Shown here in pieces: positions 1 to 12,042 of a stretch of DNA of 64,000 nucleotides (position 1 is the stretch's first letter; each line of letters opens with the position of its first letter). The notes beneath the pieces were generated by a model. The model made no database searches, was not told where the DNA came from, and saw only the letters and a list, made by a program, of their open reading frames with translations. The stretch comes from Riptortus pedestris (taxonomy: Eukaryota > Arthropoda > Insecta > Hemiptera > Alydidae): positions 850,001-914,000 of the forward strand of contig CM032230.1 in NCBI GenBank assembly GCA_019009955.1. The letters run 5' to 3'. Both the position numbers and the translations under genes were made by a program.

Positions 1-135
1 AGAATCTGCCGTATAATAACGGACATATTTAGAATTTGCCACTCTTATCCCACTCTCCCTTTCCTCCGAGTCCAGATATTAACCAACTTCATCTTTAATT
101 TTACATAAAACGCTTATATATCGAGTTTGAGCGGA
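1..135 (-). mobile_element. Family B (HINE-like) fragment
   Basis: Diverged minus-orientation piece. It contains TTAACCAACTTCATCTTT, TTTACATAAAACG and TATCGAGTTTG, which match the interior of the complete family B copy at 47435-48103 read in reverse. Confidence 0.5.
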
Positions 136-156
136 AACAGAAGAGTGTGTGTGTGC

Positions 157-207
<51 letters not shown>

Positions 208-628
208 ATTTTATATTTTTTACAATTTTATATTTTTTATATTTTTTTTTATTTTTATATTAGTCCTACCAATTTTTTTTATAACACTTAAGACCAAGTT
301 GGTTATTTCCTGAGATGTAGAATTTTAGAGTGGGGATAAAAGTAATAATCGACAGTGCTGACCAGCAACTTCGTATGTCAAAAAAATCACTTTTACAGGA
401 GAAATAAAAACTGCTTAAATCATTCAGTGAATGAAAATATTGACATATTACTTCCAATTGCTTCAAATTACACAGGTGAATAATATAATATAACTTTGAA
501 TATAGCCTGGAAAAACTATTATGAAAATTGACATACTACTTTGCTGTCCAAAATGATAGCAAGAAAATGGACTTACGTGGTCACTCCTCTTGACATAAGA
601 TTTTGTTGCAAGAAATATATTCATTGAG
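136..628. other. AT-rich intergenic or intronic sequence with (TG)n and (TA)n tracts
   Basis: A short (GT) run is followed by (TA)n to about 205 and then T-rich sequence. Apart from the possible ORF1 zinc-knuckle remnant at 463-628, nothing codes. Confidence 0.6.
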
Positions 629-865
629 TTATGTGTAATAATTAACATGATTTTCACAGTGGGCGTCCATTTTCCAAATAATAGAACGGATTTCTTCTTG
701 ACTCAAATTGATGAAGATATCATATATTACTATGCTGGGATTTCTTTTCTGAAGTAGAACTGGTTGAAATCCGGAGTTTTGCAGAGTTTCAACAGTTTTG
801 ATTGCTTCAACCTTGTTGAGACCGTTTATAATTACGGCAGCGTCGGTTTTTCTGATTTTATTCAT
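463..865 (-). pseudogene. LINE ORF1 (gag-like) fragment
   Basis: The minus strand of 629-865 encodes a peptide with VINGLNKVEAIKTVETLQNS and, further on, NPSIVIYDIFINLSQEEIRS. This resembles the RNA-binding domain of gag-like ORF1 proteins of I/R1-type LINEs, where a P-x-I-x-I-Y-G-V motif and an EEI helix recur. A second frame at 463-657 may be a decayed zinc-knuckle part (CYHFGQ). Both are short and broken. Confidence 0.45.
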
Positions 866-906
866 TTTAATGGTGTGGAGGTTTCAGATACTATCAGGAC
901 TGTATT

Positions 907-907
<1 letters not shown>

Positions 908-945
<38 letters not shown>
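908..945. repeat. (TA)n microsatellite at 5' edge of a family A element
   Basis: Alternating TA with one G interruption, directly abutting the family A start (AAAATTGTAACC). Confidence 0.9.
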
Positions 946-952
<7 letters not shown>

Positions 953-1632
953 AAATTGTAACCTCTGTCTGTACATTGATTTTTTTCTCGAAATTTCACG
1001 AAAACTTTTCGTTTGTTTCACATGTCATAGACTGCAATTTGTTTCTTTGGTGTGTGTTTGTTTGTTACCTTTTCACGCATAAACGGCTGAACCGAATTTT
1101 ATGAAACTTGGTATGTGTATTACTACTAACCCAGCTTAGACATTAGGCTATATTAATATCCTCTAAGACAAACAGGAGTGGGGGTTATAAGGAAGCCCTG
1201 AAATTAAAAATAGCGATATTTCGTTTCCTTTTGATTTTTTTGCAGATATGCACATAACAAAAGTTTGCAGACACGATCAATACCCGAAGACCTTAACAGT
1301 ATTAGTTGTTTATTTTGTTATTTAGAGTTTAGAGCTAAAACCTATAGCGGGAGTCAACAATTTATTCGGCACAAATGACTCAACCAAACTAAACAAAAGA
1401 TGGTATGTGTATTAGCACTAACTCCTACATGATAATAAGCTCTATCATCACTTCTAGGGGCGAGCAGGAGTGGGGGTTGTAAGGGAGGCCAGAAATTTAA
1501 AATAGCGATATTTCGTTTCCTTTTGATTTTTTTGCAGATATGCAGGTGACAAAAGTTGTTTATTCTGTTATTTAGAGTAACTTTTGGTATATTACTTTCG
1601 TCTTATAACAAAGTATAAACGAGATATACACT

Positions 1633-2400
1633 AAAAATGTCCGTCACGCAGGGGCTGCGTAAACTAAGCAGATTTCCCACGTGAAGGTTTACAATAGATA
1701 AATATACATACAGGTAACACTACCGTGAATGCTCAGTAAATGTACAATACAAGGCTGAATTGTAAACAAACAGGCAAGCCAACCTCGTAGCGCTGCATAG
1801 ATAGACCGGAAAGACAAACAATTAATGGAATATATTTGAATATAACATATTAATTTTATAGAAAACAATTTACTAAAGCTAGTGGTGTAATTTGTAATGA
1901 ATCAGAATCAATTATATCTCAATCACTCAAATTTTAGTAATCCAAAAACAAAAGAAGGGGGGGTCAACAGAACGTATTTGCATATATCTCAGAAAGTAAA
2001 AGTTCAAAGAAAACAATATTTGGTATTTAGGCTTCAATTAATATCTTTTATTATATAACAGAGAATTGTTTATGCAAGACATGTAGAAGTGGGGGTTTAC
2101 TCAAGGCTGAAAACTAAAAAATGTAAATATCTTGGTTAATATTCAAGATAGAGAAAAAATGTATATAACATCATTTATAGTGTATTTAATTTTCAATAAG
2201 ATTGATTCTATACACTTTTTCGATCCGACATATAGTAATGGAGATATTTCGAATTTTCAAAATTCTCCCCCTCTAAACCACCCCTCCCCCTTGTCCGATT
2301 TCAGCCGTTAACGAACTTGATCTTTCTTTTTACATAAAACGACGAAATATCGAGTTTGGTAACGATTAAATAATAATTGCGTCCGCTAGAGCGGTAACAG

Positions 2401-2476
<76 letters not shown>

Positions 2477-2595
2477 TTTTGAACGGACCTCATTTTCGTC
2501 ATCTCCTAGGTAGGATCGATGGACATTTGAAGAAAAAAAATCGAAAATTCCGTCATGAGTACAACCTCAATAGCTGATTTCTCTTAAGGGAAATC
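1633..2595 (-). mobile_element. Helentron/HINE-like element, family B, copy 1, nested in family A
   Basis: In minus orientation it ends at 1633 with the hairpin ACGCA-GCCCC-TGCGT and GTGACGGAC, and starts near 2595 with AGCAGATTTCCCTTAAG. A (TA)n core lies at 2405-2474. Uninterrupted family A copies at 5392 and 52017 show the empty site (ACACTAAA...ACTAAAGC). Confidence 0.65.
2405..2474. repeat. (TA)n core microsatellite of family B copy 1
   Basis: About 35 uninterrupted TA units within the element, the usual position of the microsatellite in HINE-type elements. Confidence 0.9.
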
Positions 2596-3888
2596 TGCTA
2601 ATAACTAAAGCGGGAGCCAACTATTTTATTGGGCACTAACGATTGAACCGAACTTAACAAAACTCGGTATGTGAATTAGCATTAATATTCCCAAGATCAT
2701 AAGTTTAAAATTTTTAAGTTCAAACGGGAGTGGGGTTTATAAGGGAGGCCTGAAATAAAAATTCGCGATATTTTATTGTCTATTTGTTTTTCGGCAATCG
2801 TGCACATAACAAAAGCAGTTTCCTTTTTTAATTAGATTAACTTTTGTTTTATAATTTATTTTTTTAAAATAAGGTATGAATCAAGTAATTTACGTAGAAA
2901 TATTGATATGCTCAACAATTCATACCTCACCTGGATAAGTTAAATCAAATCCATGTTAAAATTTTATCCTTAATAATTCAAAACTATGTTACTTTTTAAC
3001 GCCAGTAACAGTTTGCACCAAATAAAGTATACTGCCCCCCCCCCTCCTCTTATCTCAAACATTAAGTTATGAGAAACGCCGGTTTTCTCTAAGTGTATTT
3101 AATTAAAACGTGAAAAATACTTGAAACAGTTTTAGAATTGTGAAGATAATGTAATCTGATTTGTTAATATAATTTAATGTATAACAGGATTGATATCCTA
3201 AATGCATTGCAGGTTGGCAGCACTTAGTATAGGGAGGTGTCGAGCTACTTCCTTTGTCCTATCAGTTCTGCCGCTTCCCTTCCGACCTCATATTGGTCTA
3301 TGTTTACATGTTAATTGATGCTTATAGCAATGTATTATTATTCTCAGGATTCTGAATTTCTTCTAATTATCATAAATAAATAATTTACAATGATGAACGC
3401 TGGGGAGGTGCACCCAGGTATTTCTGGTATTTATTAACTCTGCTCCGTTAATGTATTATGATATACTTTACTGAAAACCAATATGAATACACAGTTTACA
3501 ATCGAGACTTATGAAAGAGTATTTTAATTGCGGCTATGACGTACCTAAAACAGCTGTCACCGAATGAATGAAGGGAAAGGAGCATTTATTCATACGTGGT
3601 TTGGATGATAGAATACTTTTTACGTTTATGAATTATAAGGCCCATTACGTTATAAATAAAAAAAAAAACTACATGCACATGACGGGAAATATAAAAATAT
3701 TGAGGACAGTGAAGTCTTAAATAACAAATAATATTATTAACAAATCCACAGCAACGACGGGTATAAATTGTAAACACTGGGATGGGGAAATATCAAAATA
3801 TTGAGGAAAGTAAAGCCTTGCCAAAAAAATACCATCACCATTAAGCCTCAAATCAATTCCCGGGCGAAGCCGGGTATCAGAGCTAGTG

Positions 3889-4443
3889 TATATATATATA
3901 TAGGTAAGTTAGAGCTATAGGAGGTGGAGAAGAGAACGACTTCTTGAGTAGCTGCAGGATCTAACTTCATATGTGGCACAGTTCTCCTCACTCATGTTCT
4001 TAGTTTGAAAATTATAGAAGAGCCTCGTTCCTGGCATTCCTATATAATATATGTAATCATTTAGAAGAGCTTTATTTCATACTATAAATTAAAAATATAT
4101 TTAGAAACAAATTAAAATATAAGTATCTTATAACTTATCCTAACCATGGGATCTCCACCAGAACTAGATAAACTATTTGTCAGAAATGAACTAAATAAGG
4201 CAGTGGCTAGCAAACTTTACCTTAATGAAAATATGTAGAATAAATTAACACAAGATATAGTTTGTTAAATTAATAGATCAAGTAATAATTAAACAATTTA
4301 ACCAAAACAATTAAGCTCCTGTTCTATTTTATAAACTAACTAAACAGAGGAAATAAAGTTTTAACCTAATGAAAAATATGTATACTAATTAATCAATAAA
4401 TAAATTTGAATAGATAAAGTATAGAAGCTGTGGCTTGTTGCAG
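3889..4443. other. Intron upstream of PDE11 exon a
   Basis: AT-rich sequence from the end of the family A element to the splice acceptor. No gene or recognisable repeat apart from a short (TA)n at 3891-3902. Confidence 0.7.
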
Positions 4444-4647
4444 GTCCATCTTCCAGGATATGGTGTCGATGGACACGCTCGTCACTAAGATCATGAACTT
4501 CGCTCAGAGATTGGTCGATGCAGACAGGGCTTCTCTGTTCCTCCTCGACGCCAAGAACAAACAGCTCTTCGCCAGGATATTTGACGTAGGTGGCAACGAC
4601 TCAGATTCTGAACCAAGGGAAAAACCTTCATCGCCTTCCGAGATTCG
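4444..4647 (+). CDS. Pde11: PDE11-type phosphodiesterase, exon a (start of second GAF domain)
   Basis: First of seven PDE exons in the window. It follows an acceptor ending TTGCAG and is followed by a GTAAGT donor. Its first base completes a codon begun upstream; 67 codons and two bases follow. The peptide has the opening of a GAF domain: a hydrophobic helix (DTLVTKIMNFAQRLVDADRA), then SLFLLD and ARIFDVG. In PDE2/5/6/10/11 enzymes this lies in the second regulatory GAF domain, just upstream of the catalytic domain. The protein hydrolyses cAMP and/or cGMP in the cytosol. The last two bases (CG) join the G opening exon b to give Arg, restoring the family sequence EIRFS. Upstream exons (N-terminus and first GAF) are not in the window. 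Assignment to PDE11 over PDE5 rests mainly on the later exons (EGHNIFS). Confidence 0.92.
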
Positions 4648-4724
4648 GTAAGTCACATCAATTCAATGGCCACCTTCTCTAATACCAAATATTACGAACC
4701 AATAACATTCCAATTGGAAATTGA

Positions 4725-4726
<2 letters not shown>

Positions 4727-4772
<46 letters not shown>
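4727..4772. repeat. (TA)n microsatellite
   Basis: About 22 TA units, directly abutting the 5' head of a SINE. Confidence 0.9.
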
Positions 4773-4773
<1 letters not shown>

Positions 4774-4775
<2 letters not shown>

Positions 4776-4999
4776 GGCTCAGGTTAGCCATGCGAGTTAA
4801 AGCGTTAACCTTTATCTCACATGGTAAACCTAGAGTGGCGAGTTCGATTCTTGCCTGGGCAAAGGAAATTATTTAGTGACGAAATTCATTAAATAACGTC
4901 CTAAAATCCCACCCTGGCTAGAAAAGGGTGGTAACCTGTAGATAACCCTTAGCCTCAGTTGCAAAACGTGGACGTTAATAAATAATAATAATAATAATA
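4774..4999 (+). mobile_element. tRNA-derived SINE, full-length copy 1
   Basis: The head, GGGGCTCAGGTTAGCCATGC then GAGTTAAAGCGTT, resembles the D arm of a class II (Leu/Ser-type) tRNA. GAGTTCGATTC is a good B box about 55 bp later. The body has CCCACCCTGGCTAGAAAAGG and GTGGACGTTAATAAATAAT, with an (AAT)n tail. It is inserted in (TA)n between PDE11 exon a and a family A element. Confidence 0.8.
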
Positions 5000-5002
5000 T
5001 AT

Positions 5003-5640
5003 ATAAAACTGTAACCTCTGTCTGTACATTGATTTTTTTTTCTCGAAATTTCACGATGCTTTTTCGTTTCACATGTCATAGACACCACAACTGTTTTGTT
5101 TCTTTGGTGTTTGTTTGTTACCTTTTCAAGCATAAACGGCTGAACCGAATTTTATGAAACTTGGTATGTATATTAATACTCACCCAATTTAGACTTTAGG
5201 CTATATTAATATTCCCTGCAACGAACAGGAGTGGGTGTTATACGGGAGGCCTGAAATTAAAAATAGCGATATTTCGTTTCCTACTGGTTTTTTGGCAAAT
5301 ATGAATATGACAAAAGTTGTTTATTTTGTTATTTAGAGTAACTCTTTTATAAACACTTTTGTCTGGTAACAAAATAAACGAGATATACACAAAAAACTAA
5401 AGTGGGAGTAATTTTAATGGGCTTGAGAGACTTAATCGAACTCAACGAAACTCCGTATGTAATTTAGTATTAAAACCTCTCTGATTATATGCTATATTAT
5501 AATTTCGATGTACGAACAGGAGTGGAGGTTATAAGAGAAGCCAAAAATGAAAAATTGTGATTTTTCGTTTCCTTTCTTGGCAAATATGTACATAACAAAA
5601 GTTGTTATGTAATAAACTATGTAAACTGCAGTGTTTTTCA
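5003..5640 (+). mobile_element. Family A Helitron-like element, copy 2 (3' truncated)
   Basis: Begins AAAACTGTAACCTCTGTCTG right after the SINE tail and contains two family A modules. The CCGGG hairpin and CTAG end are not found. Confidence 0.6.
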
Positions 5641-6390
5641 TTAATGCATATTATGAAAAATGATGTTATGTTTTATTCTTATAATATAGTTCTAAATATG
5701 ATTCCGATTAGCGAGGTGATAGCGGAAGTTGTCTGGAATCAAACTCTTTTGTTCTGGTAATATACTATCTTATTTCCGATATCAAAATGTTATTGAAACT
5801 AATATGTACTATCATAACAATTAAACGTTAATGGTAATGTCATTAAGACAAAAGACAATATGCGTTTAAACTGGATGTGACTATTTAAAGTATTATTTAA
5901 GTTGCAGGAAGGGCTACGATCTCTTCCCCTCGCCTCGCTTTTTCAATATAAATGACATTATTTTTAGGGTAACACTATTATATAATTCCATCTGGTAGAT
6001 AAATTATTAAAATAATATTTTGAATCAATAATGTAAGGAGAAGAGCGTTGGTAACTCACATGCGGGAGCGGAAGATGACGGGAGGCTAATACAGTTAATT
6101 GAGTGGCTATTACTTATTTCCTGTGAAATGCTGACATCACTCGAAGTGATTTTCACTGAGACCTACTATTACGAATATAGTCTTATCTAAAAACGAGAAG
6201 ACGTATGTGTGTGTGCTCGGAGTGAGTTTGACTGAAAATATAGATATATTTAATTATAATAAATGATATCCACGATTGTGATTTGAATTATTCACGGTGA
6301 GTCAAACAGTAGAGATGGATTGATTGGGAACTTATTTTCATTTAATCTTTTTAACTAAAATTTCTATCCTATAAGCCCCCGGTGACATTT
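5641..6390. other. AT-rich intron, nothing recognised
   Basis: No reading frame with family motifs and no repeat of the families named here. Confidence 0.6.
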
Positions 6391-6480
6391 AGACTCAAGT
6401 TAGTACTTGGATGTATTTAGTATTGAGTATGTAGTACTCAAGTTAGTACTTGGATTTAGATCAAGTTAGTACTTGGATGG
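6391..6480. repeat. Short repeats CAAGTTAGTACTTGGAT at the satellite edge
   Basis: Three copies of CAAGTTAGTACTTGGAT with different spacing lie immediately before the 33-bp array. The motif is not part of the array unit. Confidence 0.7.
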
Positions 6481-9400
6481 GCTGAGAACAACAGGAGTGT
6501 TTAATGTTGTACAGCTGAGAACAGGAGTGTATAATGTTGTACAACTGAGACCAACAGGAGTGTATAATGTTGTACAGCTGAGACCAACAGGAGTGTTTAA
6601 TGTTGTACAGCTGAGACCAACAGGAGTGTTTAATGTTGTACAGCTGAGAACAGGAGTGTATAATGTTGTACAACTGAGACCAACAGGAGTGTAGAATGTT
6701 GTACAGCTGATACGAACAGGAGTGTTTAATGTTGTACAGCTGAGACCAACAGGAGTGTTTAATGTTGTACAGCTGAGACCAACAGGAGTGTTTAATGTTG
6801 TACAGCTGAGACCAACAGGAGTGTTTAATGTTGTACAGCTGAGACCAACAGGAGTGTATAATGTTGTACAGCTGAGAACAGGAGTGTATAATGTTGTACA
6901 ACTGAGACCAACAGGAGTGTATAATGTTGTACAGCTGAGACCAACAGGAGTGTTTAATGTTGTACAGCTGAGACCAACAGGAGTGTATAATGTTGTACAG
7001 CTGAGACCAACAGGAGTGTATAATGTTGTACAGCTGAGACCAACAGGAGTGTATAATGTTGTACAGCTGAGAACAACAGGAGTGTTTAATGTTGTAGAGC
7101 TGAGCCCAACAGGAGTGTTTAATGTTGTACAGCTCAGACCAACAGGAGTGTTTAATGTTGTACAGCTGAGACCAACAGGAGTGTTTAATGTTGTACAGCT
7201 GAGAAACAGGAGTGTATAATGTTGTACAGCTGAGACCAACAGGAGTGTATAATGTTGTACAGCTGAGACCAACAGGAGTGTTTAATGTTGTACAGCTGAG
7301 AAACAGGAGTGTTTAATGTTGTACAGCTGAGACCAACAGGATTGTATAATGTTGTTCAGCTGAGTCCAACAGGAGTGTATAATGTTGTACAGCTGAGACC
7401 AACAGGAGTGTTTAATGTTGTACAGCTGAGACCAACAGGAGTGTTTAATGTTGTACAGCTGAGACCAACAGGAGTGTTTAATGTTGTACAGCTGAGACCA
7501 ACAGGAGTGTTTAATGTTGTACAGCTGAGAACAGGAGTGTATAATGTTGTACAGCTGAGACCAACAGGAGTGTATAATGTTGTACAGCTGAGACCAACAG
7601 GAGTGTATAATAACAGGAGTGTTTAATGTTGTACAGCTGAGACCAACAGAGTGTTTAATGTTGTACAGCTGAGACCAACAGGAGTGTTTAATGTTGTACA
7701 GCTGAGAACAGGAGTGTATAATGTTGTACAGCTGAGACCAACAGGAGTGTATAATGTTGTACAGCTGAGACCAACAGGAGTGTATAATGTTGTACAGCTG
7801 AGACCAACAGGAGTGTTTAATGTTGTACAGCTGAGACCAACAGGAGTGTTTAATGTTGTACAGCTCAGACCAACAGGAGTGTTTAATGTTGTACAGCTCA
7901 GACCAACAGGAGGGATTAATGTTGTACAGAACAGGAGTGTATAATGTTGTACAGCTGAGACCAACAGGAGTGTATAATGTTGTACAGCTGAGACCAACAG
8001 GAGTGTTTAATGTTGTAAAGCTGAGACCAACAGGAGGGTTTAATGTTGTACAGAGGAGACCAACAGGCGTGTTTCATGTTGTACATCTGAGAACAGGAGT
8101 GTATTATGTTGTACAGCTGAGAACAGGAGTGTATAATGTTGTACAGCTGAGACCAACAGGAGTGTTTAATGTTGTACAGCTGAGACCAACAGGAGTGTTT
8201 AATGTTGTACAGCTGAGACCAACAGGAGTGTTTAATGTTGTACAGCTGAGACCAACAGGAGTGTTTAATGTTGTACAGCTGAGACCAACAGGAGTGTATA
8301 ATGTTGTACAGCTGAGAACAGGAGTGTATAATGTTGTACAGCTGAGACCAACAGGAGTGTTTAATGTTGTACAGCTGAGACCAACAGGAGTGTTTAATGT
8401 TGTGCAGCTGAGACCAACAGGAGTGTTTAATGTTGTACAGCTGAGAACAGGAGTGATGTTGTACAGCTGAGAACAGGAGTGTATAATGTTGTACAGCTGA
8501 GACCAACAGGATTGTATAATTTTGTACAGCTGAGACCAACAGGAGTGTATAATGTTGTACAGCTGAGACCAACAGGAGTGTTTAATGTTGTACAGCTGAG
8601 ACCAACAGGAGTGTTTAATGTTGTACAGCTGAGACCAACAGGAGTGTTTAATGTTGTACAGCTGAGACCAACAGGAGTGTTTAATGCTCTACAGCTGAGA
8701 CCAACAGGAGTGTTTAATGTTGGCCTGCTGAGACCAACAGGAGTGTATAATGTTGTACAGCTGAGACCAACAGGAGTGTTTAATGTTGTACAGCTGAGAC
8801 CAACAGGAGTGTTAATGTTGTACAGCTGAGAACAACAGGAGTGTTTAATGTTGTACAGCTGAGACAACAGGAGTGTTTAATGTTGTACAGCTGAGACCAA
8901 CAGGAGTGTTTAATGTTGTACAGCTGAGACCAACAGGAGTGTTTAATGTTGTACAGCTGAGACCAACAGGAGTGTTTAATGTTGTACAGCTGAGACCAAC
9001 AGGAGTGATGTTGTACAGCTGAGACCAACAGGAGTGTTTAATGTTGTACTGAGACCAACGTACAGCTGAGACCAACATGTTGTACAGCTGAGAGTTTAAT
9101 GTTGTACAGCTGAGACCAACAGGAGTGTTTAATGTTGTACAGCTGAGACCAACAGGAGTGATGTACATACTAATGTTGTACAGCTGAGACCAACAGGAGT
9201 GTTTAATGTTGTACAGCTGAGACCAACAGGAGTGTATAATGGTGTACAGCTGAGACCAACAGGAGTGTTTAATGTTGTACAGCTGAGACCAACAGGAGTG
9301 GTTATTGTTGTACAGCTGAGACCAACAGGAGTGTTTAATGTTGTACAGCTGAGACCAACAGGAGTGTGTTTTAATGTTGTACTGCTGAGACCAACAGGAG

Positions 9401-9950
9401 TGTTTAATGTTGTACAGCTGAGACCAACAGGAGTGTTTAATGTTGTACTGCTGAGACCAACAGGAGTGTTTAATGTTGTACAGCTGAGAACAGGAGTGGT
9501 TAATGTTGTACAGCTGAGAACAACAGGAGTGTTTAATGTTGTACAGCTGAGACCAACAGGAGTGTTTAATGTTGTACAGCTGAGAACAGGAGTGTATAAT
9601 GTTGTACAGCTGAGACCAACAGGATTGTATAATGTTGTACAGCTGAGACCAACAGGAGTGTTTAATGTTGTACAGCTGAGACCAACAGGAGTGTTTAATG
9701 TTGTACAGCTGAGACCAACAGGAGTGTTTAATGTTGTACAGCTGAGACCAACAGGAGTGTTTAATGTTGTACTGCTGAGACCAACAGGAGTGTTTAATGT
9801 TGTACAGCTGAGAACAGGAGTGTATAATGTTGTACAGCTGAGAACAGGAGTGTATAATGTTGTACAGCTGAGAACAGGAGTGTATAATGTTGTACAGCTG
9901 AGACCAACAGGAGTGTATAATGTTGTACAGCGGAGACCAACAGGAGTGCT
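6481..9950. repeat. Satellite 1: 33-bp/30-bp tandem array
   Basis: Unit GCTGAGACCAACAGGAGTGT plus TTAATGTTGTACA (33 bp). A 30-bp form lacks three bases (GAGAACAGG for GAGACCAACAGG), and TTTAAT/TATAAT variants mix throughout. There are roughly 105-110 units. Because 33 and 30 are multiples of three and the unit lacks stops in some frames, long frames appear on both strands (LRPTGVFNVVQ on plus, LSCTTLNTPVG on minus). Several units have non-triplet indels or fused fragments (about 7648, 9000-9180), so it is not coding. Confidence 0.97.
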
Positions 9951-11746
9951 TTAAGTTTGCCCATTTGGAGATAGGCCCTCAGAAATAGCTTACCGAGAAT
10001 ACTGCTTATGGTCTCCAACACACAATACCAACGCGCATTCTCCTATCAATCAAAGATGAATCAGTCGTTGTAGAGTCGAAATTAGGAAAAGTTCCTTCAA
10101 ATGCCCCGAAGATGGTATCGAAGCTCTGCGGCAGTCTCCTATTCTCCTAGTGTCTCTCCAAAATGACGTCATCTACATTACATCTCTTATTATGTCTCTT
10201 TCTTCCTAGCACCAACTTTGTGCGTATAGAAATAGAACATTGGAACAAACAGCCAAAGGAACCCTTGGTCCCAGTGACATCTTTGTCAAGAGGGCACTGA
10301 TGTTGGAGGTGTATGCTCTGAAAGCGCTCTGTCGCAAAGAATAAACAACTGTGAAGGAACGAAGCCTTTCTTTCCTAATTAGATATAATAATCCCATCAC
10401 CATCCACCACCTCAACAATAGCACATTAGAACTCGATGGTTATAAGCTTCTAGTAAGATTCGCAAGTGTAAGGTTTCGATTTTACTTCCACAGATACAAA
10501 TAACTGAAAGGAGTTAGAGATTCATACTCTAGTTATAGATATCAATATTTTGCTTACTGATATAGACAGTTTTTTTAATGAGATGACAAAGATGAACAAA
10601 ATTATTGAATGAATTAAAATCAGAGCTATAATAAACGACTTAATTCAATTCCATTAATTTTATTTGTTTTAATTCGAAAAGAATAACTCAAATTGAAGAA
10701 TATTGTCAAAGGATTTTCTTCTTTATGGTAAATATTTATTGTCATACAATATATCTATGTAGTTGATTCACAAATATATAGATTGTATAGTTTTGTTTTT
10801 ATTTGCTACTTTAATGGTCGAATTATGTTTTGGTCGATGAGTTTAACTTAGCTGGTATAGGGGCGAGCTGCTGCAACGGAATGAATTTTGAATGTCGAAC
10901 GAAGGTAGAATTGTAAGAAGGGAGCTAGAGACGCCTGGGCCAAGGAAATTGTTTGTAATACGAAGAGTAAGGACTGATAAGATTATCACCACCCCCCCCC
11001 CACTCTACCTACCTCAGCAATGGCTCAAGTCGAGTGGGAGTAATCGTTTTTACTTCTGTTCTACACAATTAGTGCAACAATTAGTTATCCATTTACCCCG
11101 TTCCCTTCTCTACGAATGAAATGGAGCATAATTACCCTATGACGTCTACCAGGAAAAAATAAATGTTCAAATTAACTAGTTTGTAAGAGAAAAGCACGGC
11201 AAGAAAGGATTGCAGGTATCTTGGGCTCAGGAATGAAATACACATTTGACACAAGGTGTAACTATAATATTTGCACATAGTTGGACATTTTGTTCTCTGA
11301 TTTGTCCTTTGAATTAATCTAGTTGGTACAATACTTAAAACTTGAGTACAATATAATGATCTAGTGATTCAACTGCATGTTTCCATTGATAATAAGCCAC
11401 TGCCCACAGCTACTAATTTACGAGTTTTATGGTTAAGAGACAACGTGAAATATGAATTAAGGTTTTCAAATCAAGAAAACATTGGCCCCTCTTCGTTCAG
11501 ACCTATATGTTAATTTCTATGATTTCAATTGTCTCTTCTACCTACTTATTTCGTGAAAATTAGTACTTCTCTACAGTTGCTATGTCTCTTTTCAAAAAGT
11601 ATTAATTTAAACGAGAATAAGTAAGAGATCCCCGGGTCATTGTCCCCTTTAGAATACAGATGCTAGACTGTCCTAATGCTCATCGAAATCACTTTAAACA
11701 ACGTCAATATGAATGTTAAATGTTTAAATAAACCAATTCGTGGATA
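9951..11746. other. Intron sequence, no gene recognised
   Basis: About 1.8 kb of unique-looking, moderately AT-rich DNA. Short frames at 10206-10424 and 10892-11119 show no family motif. A run of ten C lies near 10990. Confidence 0.6.
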
Positions 11747-11978
11747 TATATTAATATTACTATTATTAGTTAACGTCCACTTTTTGCCATTGTGGCTAAT
11801 TGGGCCGGGTTATCTACAGGTTACCACTCCTTTCTAGCCTACGTTGACTAAGGATTTTACTTAATGAGTTGGTCACTAAATAAATTCCTATTTCACACGT
11901 AGGAATGGAACTCGCCACTCTAGATTACCATGCGAGATTAAAGGCAATGCTTTAACTCACCTGCCTAATCTGAGCCCC
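11747..11978 (-). mobile_element. tRNA-derived SINE, copy 2 (near full length)
   Basis: Reverse orientation, running from the 3' side (TTAGTTAACGTCCACTTTTT) to the 5' head (TGAGCCCC). The 5' head again abuts a (TA)n tract. It is more diverged than copies 1 and 3. Confidence 0.75.
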
Positions 11979-11980
11979 GC

Positions 11981-11991
11981 ATATATATATA

Positions 11992-12039
<48 letters not shown>
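11981..12039. repeat. (TA)n microsatellite
   Basis: TA repeat with one CTATA interruption, adjoining the SINE head. Confidence 0.9.

Positions 12040-12042
<3 letters not shown>

Larger units (their letters stand above)
946..3888 (+). mobile_element. Helitron-like element, family A, copy 1 (carries nested family B)
   Basis: Starts in (TA)n with AAAATTGTAACCTCTGTCTG and ends with hairpin CCCGG-GCGAAG-CCGGG followed by CTAG|T, the arrangement expected of Helitron 3' ends (hairpin about 10 nt before CTRR). The interior consists of repeated modules of 200-300 bp at 1080-1290, 1366-1580 and 2630-2850. Each has a 'cggctgaaccgaatttt'-like segment, GGAGTGGGGGTT and GATATTTCG. A family B copy is inserted at 1633-2595. 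There is no coding capacity, so it is non-autonomous. Confidence 0.65.

Noticed and set aside
4774..4870. Functional tRNA gene at the SINE head
   Set aside because: The A box and stems are degraded, no clean cloverleaf can be drawn by eye, and the same head recurs with the SINE body.
6466..7272. Long frames on both strands in the 33-bp array (up to 268 codons)
   Set aside because: They follow from a 33/30-bp period without stops, exist on both strands at once and are broken by non-triplet indels. No start context, splice sites or domain is present.
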